From assembly GCF_918797505.1 (NCBI RefSeq), contig NC_092800.1:29130263-29194262 (forward strand): 64,000 nt of DNA. Reading direction: 5' to 3'. The notes under the pieces were generated by a model. The model was not told the origin of the DNA and did not search any database. It saw nothing but the letters and a program-made list of their open reading frames with translations. The DNA is from Bemisia tabaci (taxonomy: Eukaryota > Arthropoda > Insecta > Hemiptera > Aleyrodidae). Shown here piece after piece: positions 1-11,325 of this stretch (its first letter is position 1; the number at the start of each line of letters is the position of its first letter). The position numbers and the translations under genes are program-made.

Positions 1-945
1 TTACCTCCTAATTTCTTTTCGTTTAAGTGATTCTCGTACGCTTTACGGCCAATGAAGCTTTTGATATGTAAGCGTAAGAAATAGTATTCTATGCAAATTT
101 TTTGGCAAAAAGACGCCCATAACACTTTCAAACGTACCCAAATTCATGGCACGGTGAAATTTTCGGTTTAACGTGTAGTTTGACGTACTTGCAATAATAC
201 GTCTCCATTTATTTGCGCAGGTTTGAACATTCCGTAGGGCTTGTATGTGAGTGTGACCAGGGTGCAATGAACATAAGAAAGAAACAAAAGATTAGAAGTT
301 GCAGTGAAATATTTCATGAAATTTCACGAGGCTGTGAAATATTTCATAGGTTTCAGGACATTCCGTCGACGATTTTTTGTCCGGGCACCTGTTTAGTCCA
401 GTAATTTACATCCACGCGTAAAATAAGAAACAGTGATACCTTTTTTCAAATGATAATATTACTTCATTTTAAAAACATTATATTTTTAAAACGCGGCAAA
501 TATTTGTAAAACATTTTCCAAGCGATGACATCGATATCAATCTCAATGAGCCGTACTTGTGTTGAAAGGAACTATACAAAAATGAAAAAGAGAAAGAAAA
601 AAACCAAGGAGAACGCAATCTTTGGTTTTAACTCACTTTTACGTCGATCTTTTTCAGTCAAACACGTCCAATTTTGAGCGTTTGGTTGCGAATGCACCAC
701 ACTGCAGCACAATAAAAGCACAAAATATAAAATAAAAATTAAAAAGCTTTGGAAATCATTAAATTAGACACGGATTCACCTTCATATTTTCAAAATACAC
801 GTCATATTTTCCTTTAATACATATTTTTTTTTTCATCAATTTAAATGAGACTAATCCGTGCAGAGCGTGCAAATATTTCAAAATCATGAGTTGCAAAACG
901 CTGACTCCGCGAGTTCAAATATTTGAGCCTAACACAGAGCGAAAT
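1..945. other. No gene seen (left-edge intronic or intergenic DNA)
   Basis: AT-rich sequence with only short spurious frames. It probably belongs to the intron upstream of the receptor exon at 1821-2948, because that exon starts with a splice acceptor and its 5' partner exons are not found here. I see no conserved motif. Confidence 0.4.
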
Positions 946-1034
946 GCGCACCGGCGCCTACAAACCTAACGGGATACTTCACGCGTTGCGCAATGCGTGG
1001 AGTATCCCTGTTAGGTTTGTAGGCTCCTGTGCGC
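946..1034. repeat. Short perfect-type hairpin repeat
   Basis: An inverted repeat with arms of about 42 bp and almost no loop, centred near 990. The arms carry GCGCCTACAAACCTAAC and its complement. The right arm and the following GC-rich bases to about 1060 resemble dispersed units near 39214-39298 and 63307-63440 (core GCAATGCGTG-AGTAT and TTGTAGGC), so this is a folded member of that small repeat family. Confidence 0.75.
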
Positions 1035-1369
1035 GTGTCACGCTGGTCGCCCGCCGCGCCAGGGAGTGCTACGGCGTTTCAAGCAACTATTTCGCAACAT
1101 ACGTGTTGCACAGAATCATACGAGATTGAAGACGCTCCAACGTATCAAGAATGACAAGCTTCCTTTAAGGGTACAGAGCTTTCCTTGCAAAATGAATCAA
1201 GATACTACGTTACAAAAAGAGAGCGGTAATCTAAAAAACTCACTTAGTCCTAGAGTTGATTTGACCATACATGACATTATTCTAAGCTGCTTCAATTTTC
1301 GACCAAAGTTACGGCCAAAATACCCTCCTTCATGGGATACGTCCTTTAAATACGTATTTTACTTGAATA

Positions 1370-1700
1370 TGACTATTAGTATAGCCATAGTGATAGTCAC
1401 GAACATCTCGTCACATTCCGGCCAAAGTATCACAAGCGCCATGCGACGTTCCGAAATTTCTGTCGCCACTTTATTTTTTTTTCAGACAAATTGTTCAACA
1501 AAGCTGTCCGAAAATTTCACGGAATTTTCTTTGTGCTGCCGATAAAATTCAGTGAAATTTTCAAGCAGAGCCAACCAACAATTTCTCTGTAAAAAAATAA
1601 AATGGCGGCGGAAATTTGTGAGCCTCACAGGGAGCTTGTGATACTTTGGCTCGAAGGTGACAATTATCCCCATAGCCACTCCCGCAGGGATAAAAGTAGA
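1370..1700. repeat. Foldback element in the receptor intron
   Basis: Inverted repeat centred near 1535. The left arm, from GCCAAAGTATCACAAGC at 1421, pairs with ATACTTTGGC ending at 1650. Inner arms contain GCCACTTTATTTTTTT and its complement. Weaker pairing extends to about 1375 and 1695. It lies 120 bp upstream of the receptor exon acceptor, so it is probably an intronic MITE. Confidence 0.7.
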
Positions 1701-1820
1701 CACGGTCGTTGCTTTATACTTAGTTATAGAATTTCATCGACGGAAAGTCATAGACTTTTTTTGCCCGGAGTGAATAGATACAGATTTCTAACGTTCCCCG
1801 TTTCGTTCTGTCTGTTTCAG

Positions 1821-2948
1821 CTGAGCAAGGACATCGGCTACGTGCTCTACTCGGCGCTGGGCTCCTTCTACATCCCGAGCTGCATCATGGTGTTCGTCTA
1901 CATCCGGATATACTACGCGGCCAAGGCGCGGGCGCGCCGCGGGATCCGCAAGCTCCAGCGCCCCAAGAGCGCCACGGTCGGCGGGAGCTCCGACGTCAAG
2001 GGCCACGCCGACCGGACCACTAGTTTTACAATTTCCCCCAAGACGGGGACCCTGAGCCTCCCGGTCCACGGCTCGGCCTCCCTCCGCTCCCCCTCCTCCA
2101 AGACCCCCGCGGTCACCATCGAGTCCAAGTCCATCCCGGTCGTCACCTGCGACTTCGCCTCCGACGTGTCCACCTCCGAGGGGCCCGACCCGGGAGGGGG
2201 CCCTCCGGACGCGGGCCCGCCCCCGCCCCCCCCGCCGACCAACGGAGGCCTAGGTGTACAAAATTTAGATAAGGATAAAGACACCCTGAAGGTGTTGACT
2301 ATATCGAATTTAAAGCTGCCCTCGCAGCAGAGTCTAGGTCAGAACTTCAAGGGCTCCACACTCTCGATCAACGGGGACCTGGCGGCGATGTCGAACGCGC
2401 GCTGCCGGGCGCCGTCGGTCGGGATCGACACGGACCTGGTGAGCGAGTTCGACCCCTCCTCGAGCGATTCCGGGGTCGTGAGCCGCTGCGCCGTGGTGAA
2501 GCCGCTCAAGCTCCGGCTCTGCAAGCCCATCTTCGGCGGCCTCAAGAAGTCGTCCAAGCAGAAGCGGGAGATGATAGACTTGGGGAAGATCGGGTCCCCG
2601 CACCCAGTCGAGATCACCCCCGGCAACCAGATCGAGATCGTCCACCAGCAGTCGGTCAAGCCGCAGAAGCCGCGGGACCCCGAGAGGGAGAAGCGGCGCA
2701 TCGCCCGGAAGAAGGAGAAGCGGGCCACGCTGATCCTGGGTCTCATCATGGGGTCGTTCATCGCCTGCTGGTTGCCCTTCTTCTTCCTGTATATCCTCAC
2801 GCCCCTGTGCAGCATCTGTGTTATTCCCTCGAAAGCGTTCGCGGTGGCCTTCTGGCTGGGCTACATGAACTCGGCCCTCAACCCGGTGATCTACACCATC
2901 TTCAACAAGGACTTCCGGCGAGCCTTCAGGAGGATCCTCTTCAAATGA
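1821..2948 (+). CDS. Octalpha2R: Terminal exon of an alpha2-adrenergic-like octopamine receptor (class A GPCR)
   Basis: This is the last coding exon (375 residues plus stop) of a plasma-membrane aminergic receptor. The acceptor TCTGTTTCAG ends at 1820 and the reading frame enters in phase 0. In order, it encodes TM5 (about residues 5-30), a very long third intracellular loop (about 31-300) with a proline/glycine run near 2180-2250 and basic ends, TM6 (about 302-326) with the CWLPFF motif, TM7 (about 338-361) with NPVIY at about 354, and a short basic tail DFRRAFRRILFK. The TM6-TM7 block and the RIARKKEKRA lead-in are what I associate with insect alpha2-like octopamine receptors, which respond to octopamine and couple through G proteins. 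The residues that bind amine in TM3 and the DRY motif lie in exons left of the window. Another aminergic subtype (tyramine or serotonin) is possible. The exon is strongly GC-rich compared with its AT-rich surroundings. Confidence 0.85.
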   Translation: MSKDIGYVLYSALGSFYIPSCIMVFVYIRIYYAAKARARRGIRKLQRPKSATVGGSSDVKGHADRTTSFTISPKTGTLSLPVHGSASLRSPSSKTPAVTIESKSIPVVTCDFASDVSTSEGPDPGGGPPDAGPPPPPPPTNGGLGVQNLDKDKDTLKVLTISNLKLPSQQSLGQNFKGSTLSINGDLAAMSNARCRAPSVGIDTDLVSEFDPSSSDSGVVSRCAVVKPLKLRLCKPIFGGLKKSSKQKREMIDLGKIGSPHPVEITPGNQIEIVHQQSVKPQKPRDPEREKRRIARKKEKRATLILGLIMGSFIACWLPFFFLYILTPLCSICVIPSKAFAVAFWLGYMNSALNPVIYTIFNKDFRRAFRRILFK

Positions 2949-3160
2949 CTTCCGACCCGGTCGCTCGAGATCGTTCTAGCTACTTGTTTTGCGCCCGGCA
3001 TGGACGGATATCCGGCTGTGATAATAGTCTTTAGTGGATTGCAATCGAAATTTGTCGTCCGGTTTCAACGACTCGCCAGTTCCTCTTGTTTTGCTCTGCT
3101 TGCGTTTCCATCCTGCATGGCGTAGTTTTGTAAGTCCTCCAAATATGTTTACTCAGTCGT

Positions 3161-3449
3161 ACACCACAGCGGGCTAATTGTTGAAATTGATAGATAAGGC
3201 TATAGACAAAGAAGACAAAAGCAATTTGGATGGATCCTATTGGTGAAAGGGGGTGGTTGCAATAGACGAAGAAGGTAGTTAATAGACTAACTAATGGCAA
3301 CCCACGAGAGACCCTCCAATTAGTCCTTTATTTTGAACCTTAGTCTATAGAAACCAACCGTTTCAATCGACTGGAGCACTCCGTATTCTCTACGTCTTCT
3401 TTGTCTGTAGCTTTGTCGATACATTTCAACAGTCAGCCCGCTGGTGTAT
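3161..3449. repeat. Foldback element, family F4
   Basis: Inverted repeat bounded by CACAGCGGGCT and AGCCCGCTGGTG. Internal arms carry CTATAGACAAAGAAGAC and its diverged complement. A second copy with the same internal words is at 42590-42885. I see no transposase frame, so it is a non-autonomous MITE-like element just downstream of the receptor stop codon. Confidence 0.75.
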
Positions 3450-5345
3450 ACCAGAAAGTCGAAAGATATCAGTTTGTCTCCATAGGTAGCATTATGAAAG
3501 GTTATGCCATTGTTTAAATCCAATGTGATGACTGTTTTCCTTGGATTCAGGAGTATTAAATTGTATCCTAACGAGTACATAACCTTTTCCAATACTTCGA
3601 ATGAGTATAAAGTGCCAACTCTTGACAAACAATACTTGACGTCGACCGTGTAATATTATCAAGTATAATTCAGCTGGAAACTTAATGATATACTTCATTG
3701 CTTCACTATATTACCTTGATTAGGTGAGTGAAACGCTCAATGAAAATTTGAATGCTCTTCCCCCTCAGATTATCTCTTCTAGGAGACGTTTAAATATATT
3801 TCTTGTGACTGCCCAGTTAAATCATGAAAGATGACTGATCGTATTCCTCGAAACTTCAGTTTTTATCTATTTCTTTGCTTTTTTTATATTATCCATCCAC
3901 TTATTTCCATGCATTTTCCCCTCTATACGGCAGGGTAGGAAGCTGATACCATATTTATCTACAAAATACATCAATAATAAACAGAAGAACATACATTTTT
4001 AAAAAGTAACTCGCGGTCATTTTTATGGATTTCCAAGGCAATTGTCTCTTTATGGTTGTCAGAACTCATCTGGAAATGAACTCGTTCTTTATTCATGTAA
4101 CAAAAAAGGGAGACAAAAAATTGCTGCAAGTGCAAGGATAGCGCCGCGTCATAAGATAGCGGATCAAAAAATGCGCATAAAATATTTTATCGCTCGTAGA
4201 AACATATAAACAGGATGTACAACAGACCAGCTCTCGGAACGATTAAGGTAATTTCGAGTTTTACCCTCCGATTCAGCGCATAATTCTTTCCCCGTTTTAT
4301 GAAGCACATTAAGGTTTAAGCTTTTTTTCATTCATAATTTTAAATGCTTACGTATGTTGGCAGGCGTCCTCTCAACACATGCCTCTCTCCAGTTGAACTT
4401 TTTTTTACAGACTCGAGATTAAATAAACGATTATATCGAATATGTCTGGCTCTTTTTCCAAATTTTGATATTTTTTTGTCCCTAAATAAAACTCATCCAT
4501 ACATCAAGATAAATATGTTTGATCAAAATAAGCAGTCATCAGAACCAGGTGCAAAATAAATTGATCATTTGAATCAACTACCCCTCCCCCCTCCAGTTTG
4601 TTAATGTTATCGAAAGTATATTTGAATCAATGAACATATACTTTTACTTTTTTATGATAAAAAATTCTTAACAATTTTCTTTGAAATCCCAACGCTCGAG
4701 GGAAAACAAATGCAGCCTGCGCCAACTATTAGCTTAATAAAATGTACATTAAGTTGAAAATTCTTATTTTCTCAAGTGGCACATTTAAGTATCCCCGCAG
4801 ATGTGCATGCTTATTTCTTTTGAGCCTTTGATGTCAGAGATAAGTATTTTAAAAAATAAAAAATAAATTATCACTTTTTAAAATTTTCTGAGGAACATTC
4901 CTCATCCTGTTAAAGAGAATTTTGAATATGCTGCAATGCTGAAACGGATAATACTCTCTGCCAACAGTTACAACTCGCGCAACAGTTTTCAAAATATGGT
5001 GAATTAGAAGACGGAATTTAACAATTAAGTCATTCATCACCAATAGAACACTGACTTCCTACCCCCCACCTCATCTCCTACCCCGGCCATCTCTACTCAT
5101 TCATTGCGAATCCGGGGAATTATTCGAGGAATGCTATTTAATCGGCTCATAAACTCCGCAGGAACTTACAGTCTGTTAGTCCCGGTATTCGTCCATGCCA
5201 ATGCGCTTTAAGTTATGTATTGACTTTATATTAGGTTGTTTCGTTACTAACAGTATATTTGTTGGACCAAATTATGAACAGTCTATTGTCGTTTTCTTTT
5301 TATTATGTTTCCCCCCTTGTTTTTCCAGGGACGCTTCCTAGCTTT
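3450..5345. other. No gene seen (AT-rich spacer)
   Basis: About 1.9 kb of AT-rich DNA without a convincing reading frame or recognisable repeat. The proximal part could be 3' UTR of the octopamine receptor, but I see no decisive polyadenylation context. Confidence 0.4.
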
Positions 5346-5495
5346 TAGTTGGACTGCATTTTGCAATGAGGAAGTACTACTTTTGGCTCAGCCATGAAAG
5401 AACTTTTTTACTTAGGAAATCTAATGACACTCATGTTCTCTCTAAGATGAGCCGGAAATAGTAGTTCCTTTACTGCAAGATGAAGTCCAGTTCAT
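5346..5495. repeat. Small foldback element
   Basis: Inverted repeat with termini GTTGGACTGCATTTTGCA and the complement of GATGAAGTCCAG, with GGCTCA and TGAGCC in the inner part. It shares the pattern GCA-TTT-TGCAAT followed by GGAA with the repeat at 6929-7135. Confidence 0.65.
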
Positions 5496-6928
5496 CTGTT
5501 GTCCTATTTTCTTGTTATTTTCTGTTGTTAAGTTGTTCCTCCTGATAATTTTGTATCTTTCTAGTGATTTAAAAATGTGGAATTGAGGTTAAAATTAAAA
5601 TGGCGATGATTTTTCCAGTAAGTCTTGGATTAAATGACATATAAGCAGTCATCGAAAAATTTAGGTCTCAATAGCCCATGGTCAAATAAGCATTTTATCA
5701 AATCCTCTGGACTTATCAAATTTTATTTCTTGGATTGAAATTAACAATCTTCTGCAATTCTCTGGGCAAAAACGGTTTGCATATATGTAGATGAAATAAC
5801 TTTATATGATTTTAACTTTTTATGAAGTAGGTTACAGCAATCATACTATTTCTACAGCCGAACTGAATATCAACTACTAAACTAAATCCAAATTTTGCGG
5901 TAGTTTATAAAAATGAAGCATTTTACATTTTCAAATTTAAATTTTATTACGAATGTAAAACGATCACTAAAATTTAAGACAGACTTTCCGCGAGTAATTA
6001 TTGAATCAATTTTTATTTTGAAGATACGGACAAACTGAAAAATATGATGCATGAAAAATGGAGCTTTCAAAACATCGGTCTTGGATGCAGGATTAGTTTT
6101 CCTTTCTCTCTCTTTTATTCGAGATGCATCACTTTTTCGTATGCGCCCTAGAATTCAATTTCCCTAAATTTGATTTCAATTCCACATTTTTATTTAATCA
6201 AGGCACACTTGTCTGTTGATTCTTGTTTTAGGTTTTAAAAATGTTGTCGTTTGAAAAACGAATGTTTATTTACAATGGTGATGAAATTATGACAGCAAGG
6301 ATTAATTTTCCCTCGTTCACACCCAATCATGTTATGAATTTTTGTGAGTCCTTTAACCATTGAAATTGTTGGACGGTAAATTTTGTAGAGGTACATATTT
6401 CTTATAATTTTCTATATAATTTTCTCCTGAAAAGAAGGCAGGTTGAAGAAAATAATATTGTCCGAGTGGCAATGCGTGGAAATGCAACATTTACAAACCA
6501 AATTAACTCGTTTATAATGTGCGCTTTAGGGTGATTTAGGGCCAGAGCTGCGTAGAATTTCATAACCTATCTGAATTCATCTCCTTGAACTCCTCCATAA
6601 GAGGTTCTCGCAGTTTTTTTTTGAGTTGTGTGCATCGTAAGTTTGGTATTTGGTGCAATTTCCAGAAGGTTTTAATGGAGGAAAGTTTGAATATGCATCT
6701 TAAAATTTTGGCACAAGTTGAGACAATTTTTAAACCAAATTGAAACTTTTTTCTGGCGAGAAATATTTTGCAAAATCGCTTTCCTCCGGGGTTTCACCGC
6801 TTGAATATAAGGAAAATAATTTGTTTTAATATTTTTTGACAACCTTTACAAATACAATTAAAAAGAAATCTTTAAGCTTTTGAACCGGAAAATTCGTTCT
6901 GCGGTGTTCTTCAGGGTGAATTAATAAA
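5496..6928. other. No gene seen (AT-rich spacer)
   Basis: About 1.4 kb of AT-rich DNA with no supported gene, RNA or clear repeat. Confidence 0.4.
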
Positions 6929-7135
6929 TGGACTACATTTTGCAATTAGGAACTAAAATATCTACTACATTTTGCAATTAGGAACTAAAGTATCCACTAC
7001 ATTTTGCAATTAGGAACTAAAATATCTGGCTCAGTTTAGAATCAACTTATCCACCATACATTTCTCCATGCACACAAGTGTCTTCATCTTCACGGATGAG
7101 CCAGATATTGTAGTTCCTAATTGCAAAATTCAATC
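6929..7135. repeat. Foldback element whose left arm is triplicated (32-bp units)
   Basis: Three head-to-tail copies of a 32-bp unit (CTACATTTTGCAATTAGGAA starting at 6933, 6965 and 6997) are followed, after GATATTTTAGTT-type spacing, by a single inverted copy (TAGTTCCTAATTGCAAAAT near 7110-7130). GGCTCA and TGAGCC form the inner arms. The simplest reading is a foldback element with local amplification of one terminus. Confidence 0.8.
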
Positions 7136-8024
7136 GTAATGTTGAATGTAGGTTTTCGAAACAAAAGTACCCTTCGAAATTTTCTCAATTTAATGCACCG
7201 AACCGATTCCTGAAATTTTCAAAATTGATGCAAATCGGAAAATATAGCCGGCACAACATTTTCTTGCGCCTATCGAATTTATTGATTCATCTCCGTTTCT
7301 GTAAGTATGGCGTAGAAGAAAAGAGAAACAAGGGAGAGAAGAAGAAAAAGCTTCGGAGCGTTTCCAAATAATTAATCAACTCTGCTCTTTTCTTTCAACA
7401 CCAGTTAATCAGATTATAGCAGCGCCGAACCGGTACGAAGGAGGGACGGGCGTTTAAAACAGATCATTAGCGCTGAGAATCAACGAGAAATTAGTAGCTC
7501 AACTTCCCCGGAGAGAGCCTCCAAGAATTGCGATACTTCCCCCAATCCTCGAAGTCACGCTTTTTCACCGCTTTTATTCGCAATTTGCATAATTGATAGT
7601 TTCCTTATTTATGTTTCCCATTCAGCGTGAGCGCCAAACCGTGCTCGGAAAAAGCTCTCGAAATTAACCAGAGTTGCCACTCATACTTGCGTAACATCTT
7701 TTGCATCGAAAAATACAGCGATTTTTCATTTATCCTACAATGACACACCAAGGCTGTCACATGTCTGTTCCTTTGTGGTTGAAAATTTTTAATTCCCGAC
7801 GGGATACAAAACTTACACAAAATTAGTGCAAAATTAGTACAAATTAGCACATTAGTGCAGTTAGTGCATTTCCTGTTATCATCCCTTAAACTCTGTCATT
7901 CATAGACAGCCGCTCCGCAATCGCCGTAACTTAACATCAAATCGTTTTGGGGTGTATATTCTGTTAAAACTATTTCCGAAATGGACAAGTAGACAAGGTA
8001 CAGATGAAGCATTCTGATGCCTGT
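7136..8024. other. No gene seen (spacer)
   Basis: Non-repetitive DNA with a slightly GC-richer stretch near 7410-7600. No coding frame is supported. Confidence 0.35.
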
Positions 8025-8450
8025 TTTTTAACCAAAATTTTACGCAAAATACGATGGTGCCACTGGTTATCTCTGAATTCATCTCCCAAGTTCAAAAAAA
8101 AAGCTCTCAACTTGAGGCCAAAATGGAGGGGATATCCCAAGCTATCCTGAGAGTCCACCTCTACATCAAGACAAACTCTCCATGCAAAGATAGGGAGCAA
8201 ATGCATTAGCAGGGTTGCTACTTTATTTGGGGACTCCAAGACTGAAAACACGACAACCCTGCTAATGTATTTGCTCCTTATCTTTGCATGGAGAGTTCGT
8301 CTTGCGATGTAGAGGTGGACTCTCAGGATAGCGTGGGATATCCCCTCCATTTTGGCCTCAACTTGAGAGCTTTTTTTGAGCTTGGGAGATGATTTCAGAG
8401 AAAACCAGTGGCACCATCGTGTTTCTCGCAAACTTTCACATAAGAATCAA
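8025..8450. repeat. Foldback element, family F1 (complete copy)
   Basis: Long inverted repeat with arms of about 190 bp around a loop near 8210-8260. Recurrent words are TTTGCTCC-TATCTTTGCAT, GTAGAGGTGGACTCTCAGGA, GGGATATCCCCTCCATTTTG and CCAGTGGCACCATCGT. The same words occur in the same order at 10815-11325, 22035-22290, 31335-31655 and 59190-59545. No coding capacity is seen, so it is a MITE-like foldback element. Confidence 0.85.
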
Positions 8451-9032
8451 TGGTCAAATCGCAAATCCCTCACTCATGCAACATCTCCATTCCGTAGGAA
8501 TCGAGCCAAAAAATGCGATAATTTTCATCTTAGCGGCAACGGGGGAGTCTAATTGCCGCGTCAAGTCCCAGAAGCTCCTCTTATTTCCGCCATGGCTGTA
8601 TCGTGCGATTTACATTCAGTTAGCCGATACTTTCTCATTAACGACGCCGGGACAGAACTAGGTGTCTCTAATCTATATTCAATCGCATCCCCCGCTTTTA
8701 ATGAGGGCGCGTGTGCTGCAAAACTCACCCTCTCGCTGTCCCGGCCCCTCGACGGAGAGCTACCCCTAACTACCTATTTTTGAGTCTTCACTCGACGGTG
8801 TTGTTATGCAAATACGGCACCGGCGAACTTCCCCGAGAATCCCGGCCCACGATGCGGATTCGGGGGTTTAAGGGGGTGATCTTGCAACCGGTTGCGAAGC
8901 GCTACGAGAGCTAATTAGTCACACTAAGCACTCGTCGCCCCCGTCGGGTGCCGTGTTGACTATGGAAGTGAAAAACGCTTACTTTGATCGCTGTGTCTCG
9001 AAATTTCTGCGTTATTGTTATTTTATCCAAAC
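8451..9032. other. No gene seen (partly GC-rich spacer)
   Basis: Short frames near 8553-8914 sit in moderately GC-rich DNA but have no recognisable domain. I do not call a gene. Confidence 0.3.
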
Positions 9033-9264
9033 TACACTGGAAAAGAAACGCATTGGATCTAGAGTCCAGAATCTTGAAAACATTGACAAGAAAAAATACT
9101 CTAAATTCAATTGGATTTTTGCTTGAATCAAAACGAAATCCGCTTAAATTAAGAGGCTTGGTTCTTGATTGAAGCTAGATTCTGGTTCAATCAAGAGTAC
9201 TTTTTCTTGTCAATGTTTTTTAAGAGTCTGGACTCTAGATCCAATGTGTTTTTTTTCCAGTGTA
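9033..9264. repeat. Foldback element, family F2
   Basis: Inverted repeat of about 232 bp with ends TACACTGGAAAAGAAACGCA and the complement of TGTTTTTTTTCCAGTGTA. Inner arms carry ATTGGATCTAGAGTCCAGA and CATTGACAAGAAAA. Other copies are at 15564-15792 and 60029-60670. Confidence 0.85.
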
Positions 9265-9779
9265 GGAGCAACTACTGTGAAAATAATTATAAGAAATTCG
9301 GAAATAATAAAGAGAAAACTTTAAAGAAAAAACTATTAAAATCTGTGTTCTGGAAATCGTATCTTGGTATATATAGGTCAAATTTAAGGAAGGTAAAATT
9401 TAAGTAAAAGGGTTCCAAAACTCTAAGAAGATTTATCTCGGATTTTCAACGCACTTAATTTATTTTTAAAAAATGCTTAAAAAAAACCCCAAAAAGCAGC
9501 AATTTTTAAAAGACTCTACACCTACTTTTTACTAGGCGTAAATTTTACGTGAGAATTAACGAACGTGGATTTCCTGAAAAATAATTTTTCGTATTTTTTA
9601 AGAGCTTTACACAAATGGATCGTAAGACCTTTTGGTTTCAAGCAGGCATCACTAGAGGAAAATATAAAATGAAGAAGTAAAGAGGGAGTAATCACAAGAA
9701 AATTACAAAGAAATCAAACTTATAATGTGAAGTGAAAACATTCTGGAACTGTATGACGTTATTAAGTAGATGTTTCGAA

Positions 9780-10115
9780 AGACCAAGTAACAAGAATTTT
9801 CTTTCAACGCATGCAAGTAATTTTAGTCACTTTTGACGGTTTTACGAATTTTAAGGCTTATCAAAAGGCTAATGAAAACCGAGTATCATAACCTTGCCCT
9901 CGCCCATGCCTCAAAGTCCGCACAGGCAATAACGTGTTGCATGACGTCACGAATTAAATATTTTAAAAGACCAAATAACGCTTATCAAGACCTTTTATCA
10001 GCACATGAAAGTAATAATTTGGGTTGCTTTCGACAATTTTACAAATTTTAAGGCTAATGAAAACCGAGTATCATAACCTTGCCCCGGCCCATGTTTCAAA
10101 GTCCGCACCGCTTTA
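9780..10115. repeat. Tandem duplication, period about 185 bp
   Basis: The word AATGAAAACCGAGTATCATA starts at 9871 and again at 10056, and both copies continue into AACCTTGCCC and CAAAGTCCGCAC. Upstream bases (AGACCAA-TAAC) also recur, so about 1.8 diverged units are present. Confidence 0.75.
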
Positions 10116-10814
10116 TTATTATTATTTTAAAACTGACGAGGGAGGCAGGGCTGGCGGGAGGGGGAGGGGGGCGGAAAATTTGTACGAGAGCGGCCCTTTT
10201 AATCCCTTGATTAAACGCTATCAACAAAAATTGTCAAAAGGGGCCACAGAGCGGGGGCTTTTGTTCGCGGAGCCGGTCGCTTTATACAGTCTCCTTTGTC
10301 TCCAGCTTTATGCACATTACCCCATTTCAAGCATTTCAGGAGGCTATTAGAACTTACGCGCATCCAACCTCCCGGCCAATAAATTCAAGAAAGGTGTCAG
10401 CTGCACCAGAGTGCCTCTCCCGGCGTCGCGAGCGGGGAAACCGGGGAGCGCCGGGCTCGCATGCAAAATTGCCCCCGGGATCCTGGAATCCTGGACCCCG
10501 GTGGGAATCCTGGTTTTCGCCCGAAATCCGGCAGCCCCGCGCGTCGGGCCGTGGAAATTTATTTACTGTTGGTCGCGATTTGAGCGGGTTCGCATCGTCG
10601 AAGCCTTCCGCGGATCGTTCTGTTTTGAATACACATCGGGGTGGAATGTCGTTGCAGACATTTTCCGACGGATTTAAGTGAGGGATTCGTTATAGTTTTC
10701 CGCTTCCGTCTTGACCCTATCCATCCTCCCTCCGAACGACGGATCCTCTTGGTTCGAACCGGCGAGGAAGAAAAGTGTCAGGGGTTATCCCTGAAATTGT
10801 TGTACCACCCCAAT
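10116..10814. other. GC-rich patch without a supported gene
   Basis: About 10140-10640 is clearly richer in G+C and CpG than its surroundings. Frames there lack any recognisable domain. It could be a regulatory or first-exon region of an unseen gene; the sequence alone does not decide. Confidence 0.35.
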
Positions 10815-11325
10815 TGAGATGTTGCATGTGTGAGGAATTTGCGATTTGACTATCGATTCTTATGTAAAAGTTTCCGAGAATCACGATGGTACCACTGGTT
10901 TTCCCTGAAATCAACTCCCAAGCTCAAAACTGCTCTCGAGTTGAGGCCAAAATGGAGGGGATATCCCACGCTATCCTGAGAGTCCACCTCTACATCAAGA
11001 CAAGCTCTCCATGCAAAGATAGGGAGCAAATACATTAGCAGTGATGCCGTGTTCTCAGTTTCAAAGTCCCAAAATAAAATGGCAGCCCTGTCAATGTATT
11101 TGCTCCCTATCTTTGCATGGAGAGTTTGCCTTGATGTAGAGGTGGACTCTCAGGATAGCGTGGGATATCCCCTCCATGTTGGCCTCAACTTGAGAGCTTT
11201 TTTTGAGCTTTGGAGTTGATTTCAGGGAAAACCAGTGGCACCATCGTGTTTCTAGCAAACTTTTACGTAAGAATTGACAGTCAAATCGCAAATTCCTCAC
11301 ACATGCAATATCTTCATTCGGTGGA
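10815..11325. repeat. Foldback element, family F1 (most complete copy)
   Basis: Inverted repeat with arms of about 240 bp. The outer ends contain CACATGCAA and its complement and ATTTGCGATTTGAC, which are missing from shorter copies, so this copy best defines the family ends. The centre (11038-11092) differs from that of the 8025 copy. Confidence 0.85.

Noticed and set aside
1066..1545. 159-codon + strand frame upstream of the receptor exon
   Set aside because: It overlaps a hairpin and a foldback, has no domain, and lies where an intron is expected.
1602..1820. Upstream extension of the receptor frame to the ATG at 1602
   Set aside because: These 73 codons lie in foldback DNA and end at a clear TCTGTTTCAG acceptor. 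The real protein must continue from an upstream exon, because TM1-TM4 are missing.
8389..8914. Overlapping + frames of 67-90 codons
   Set aside because: The first lies partly in an F1 foldback arm; the others have no recognisable domain, start context or splice signals.
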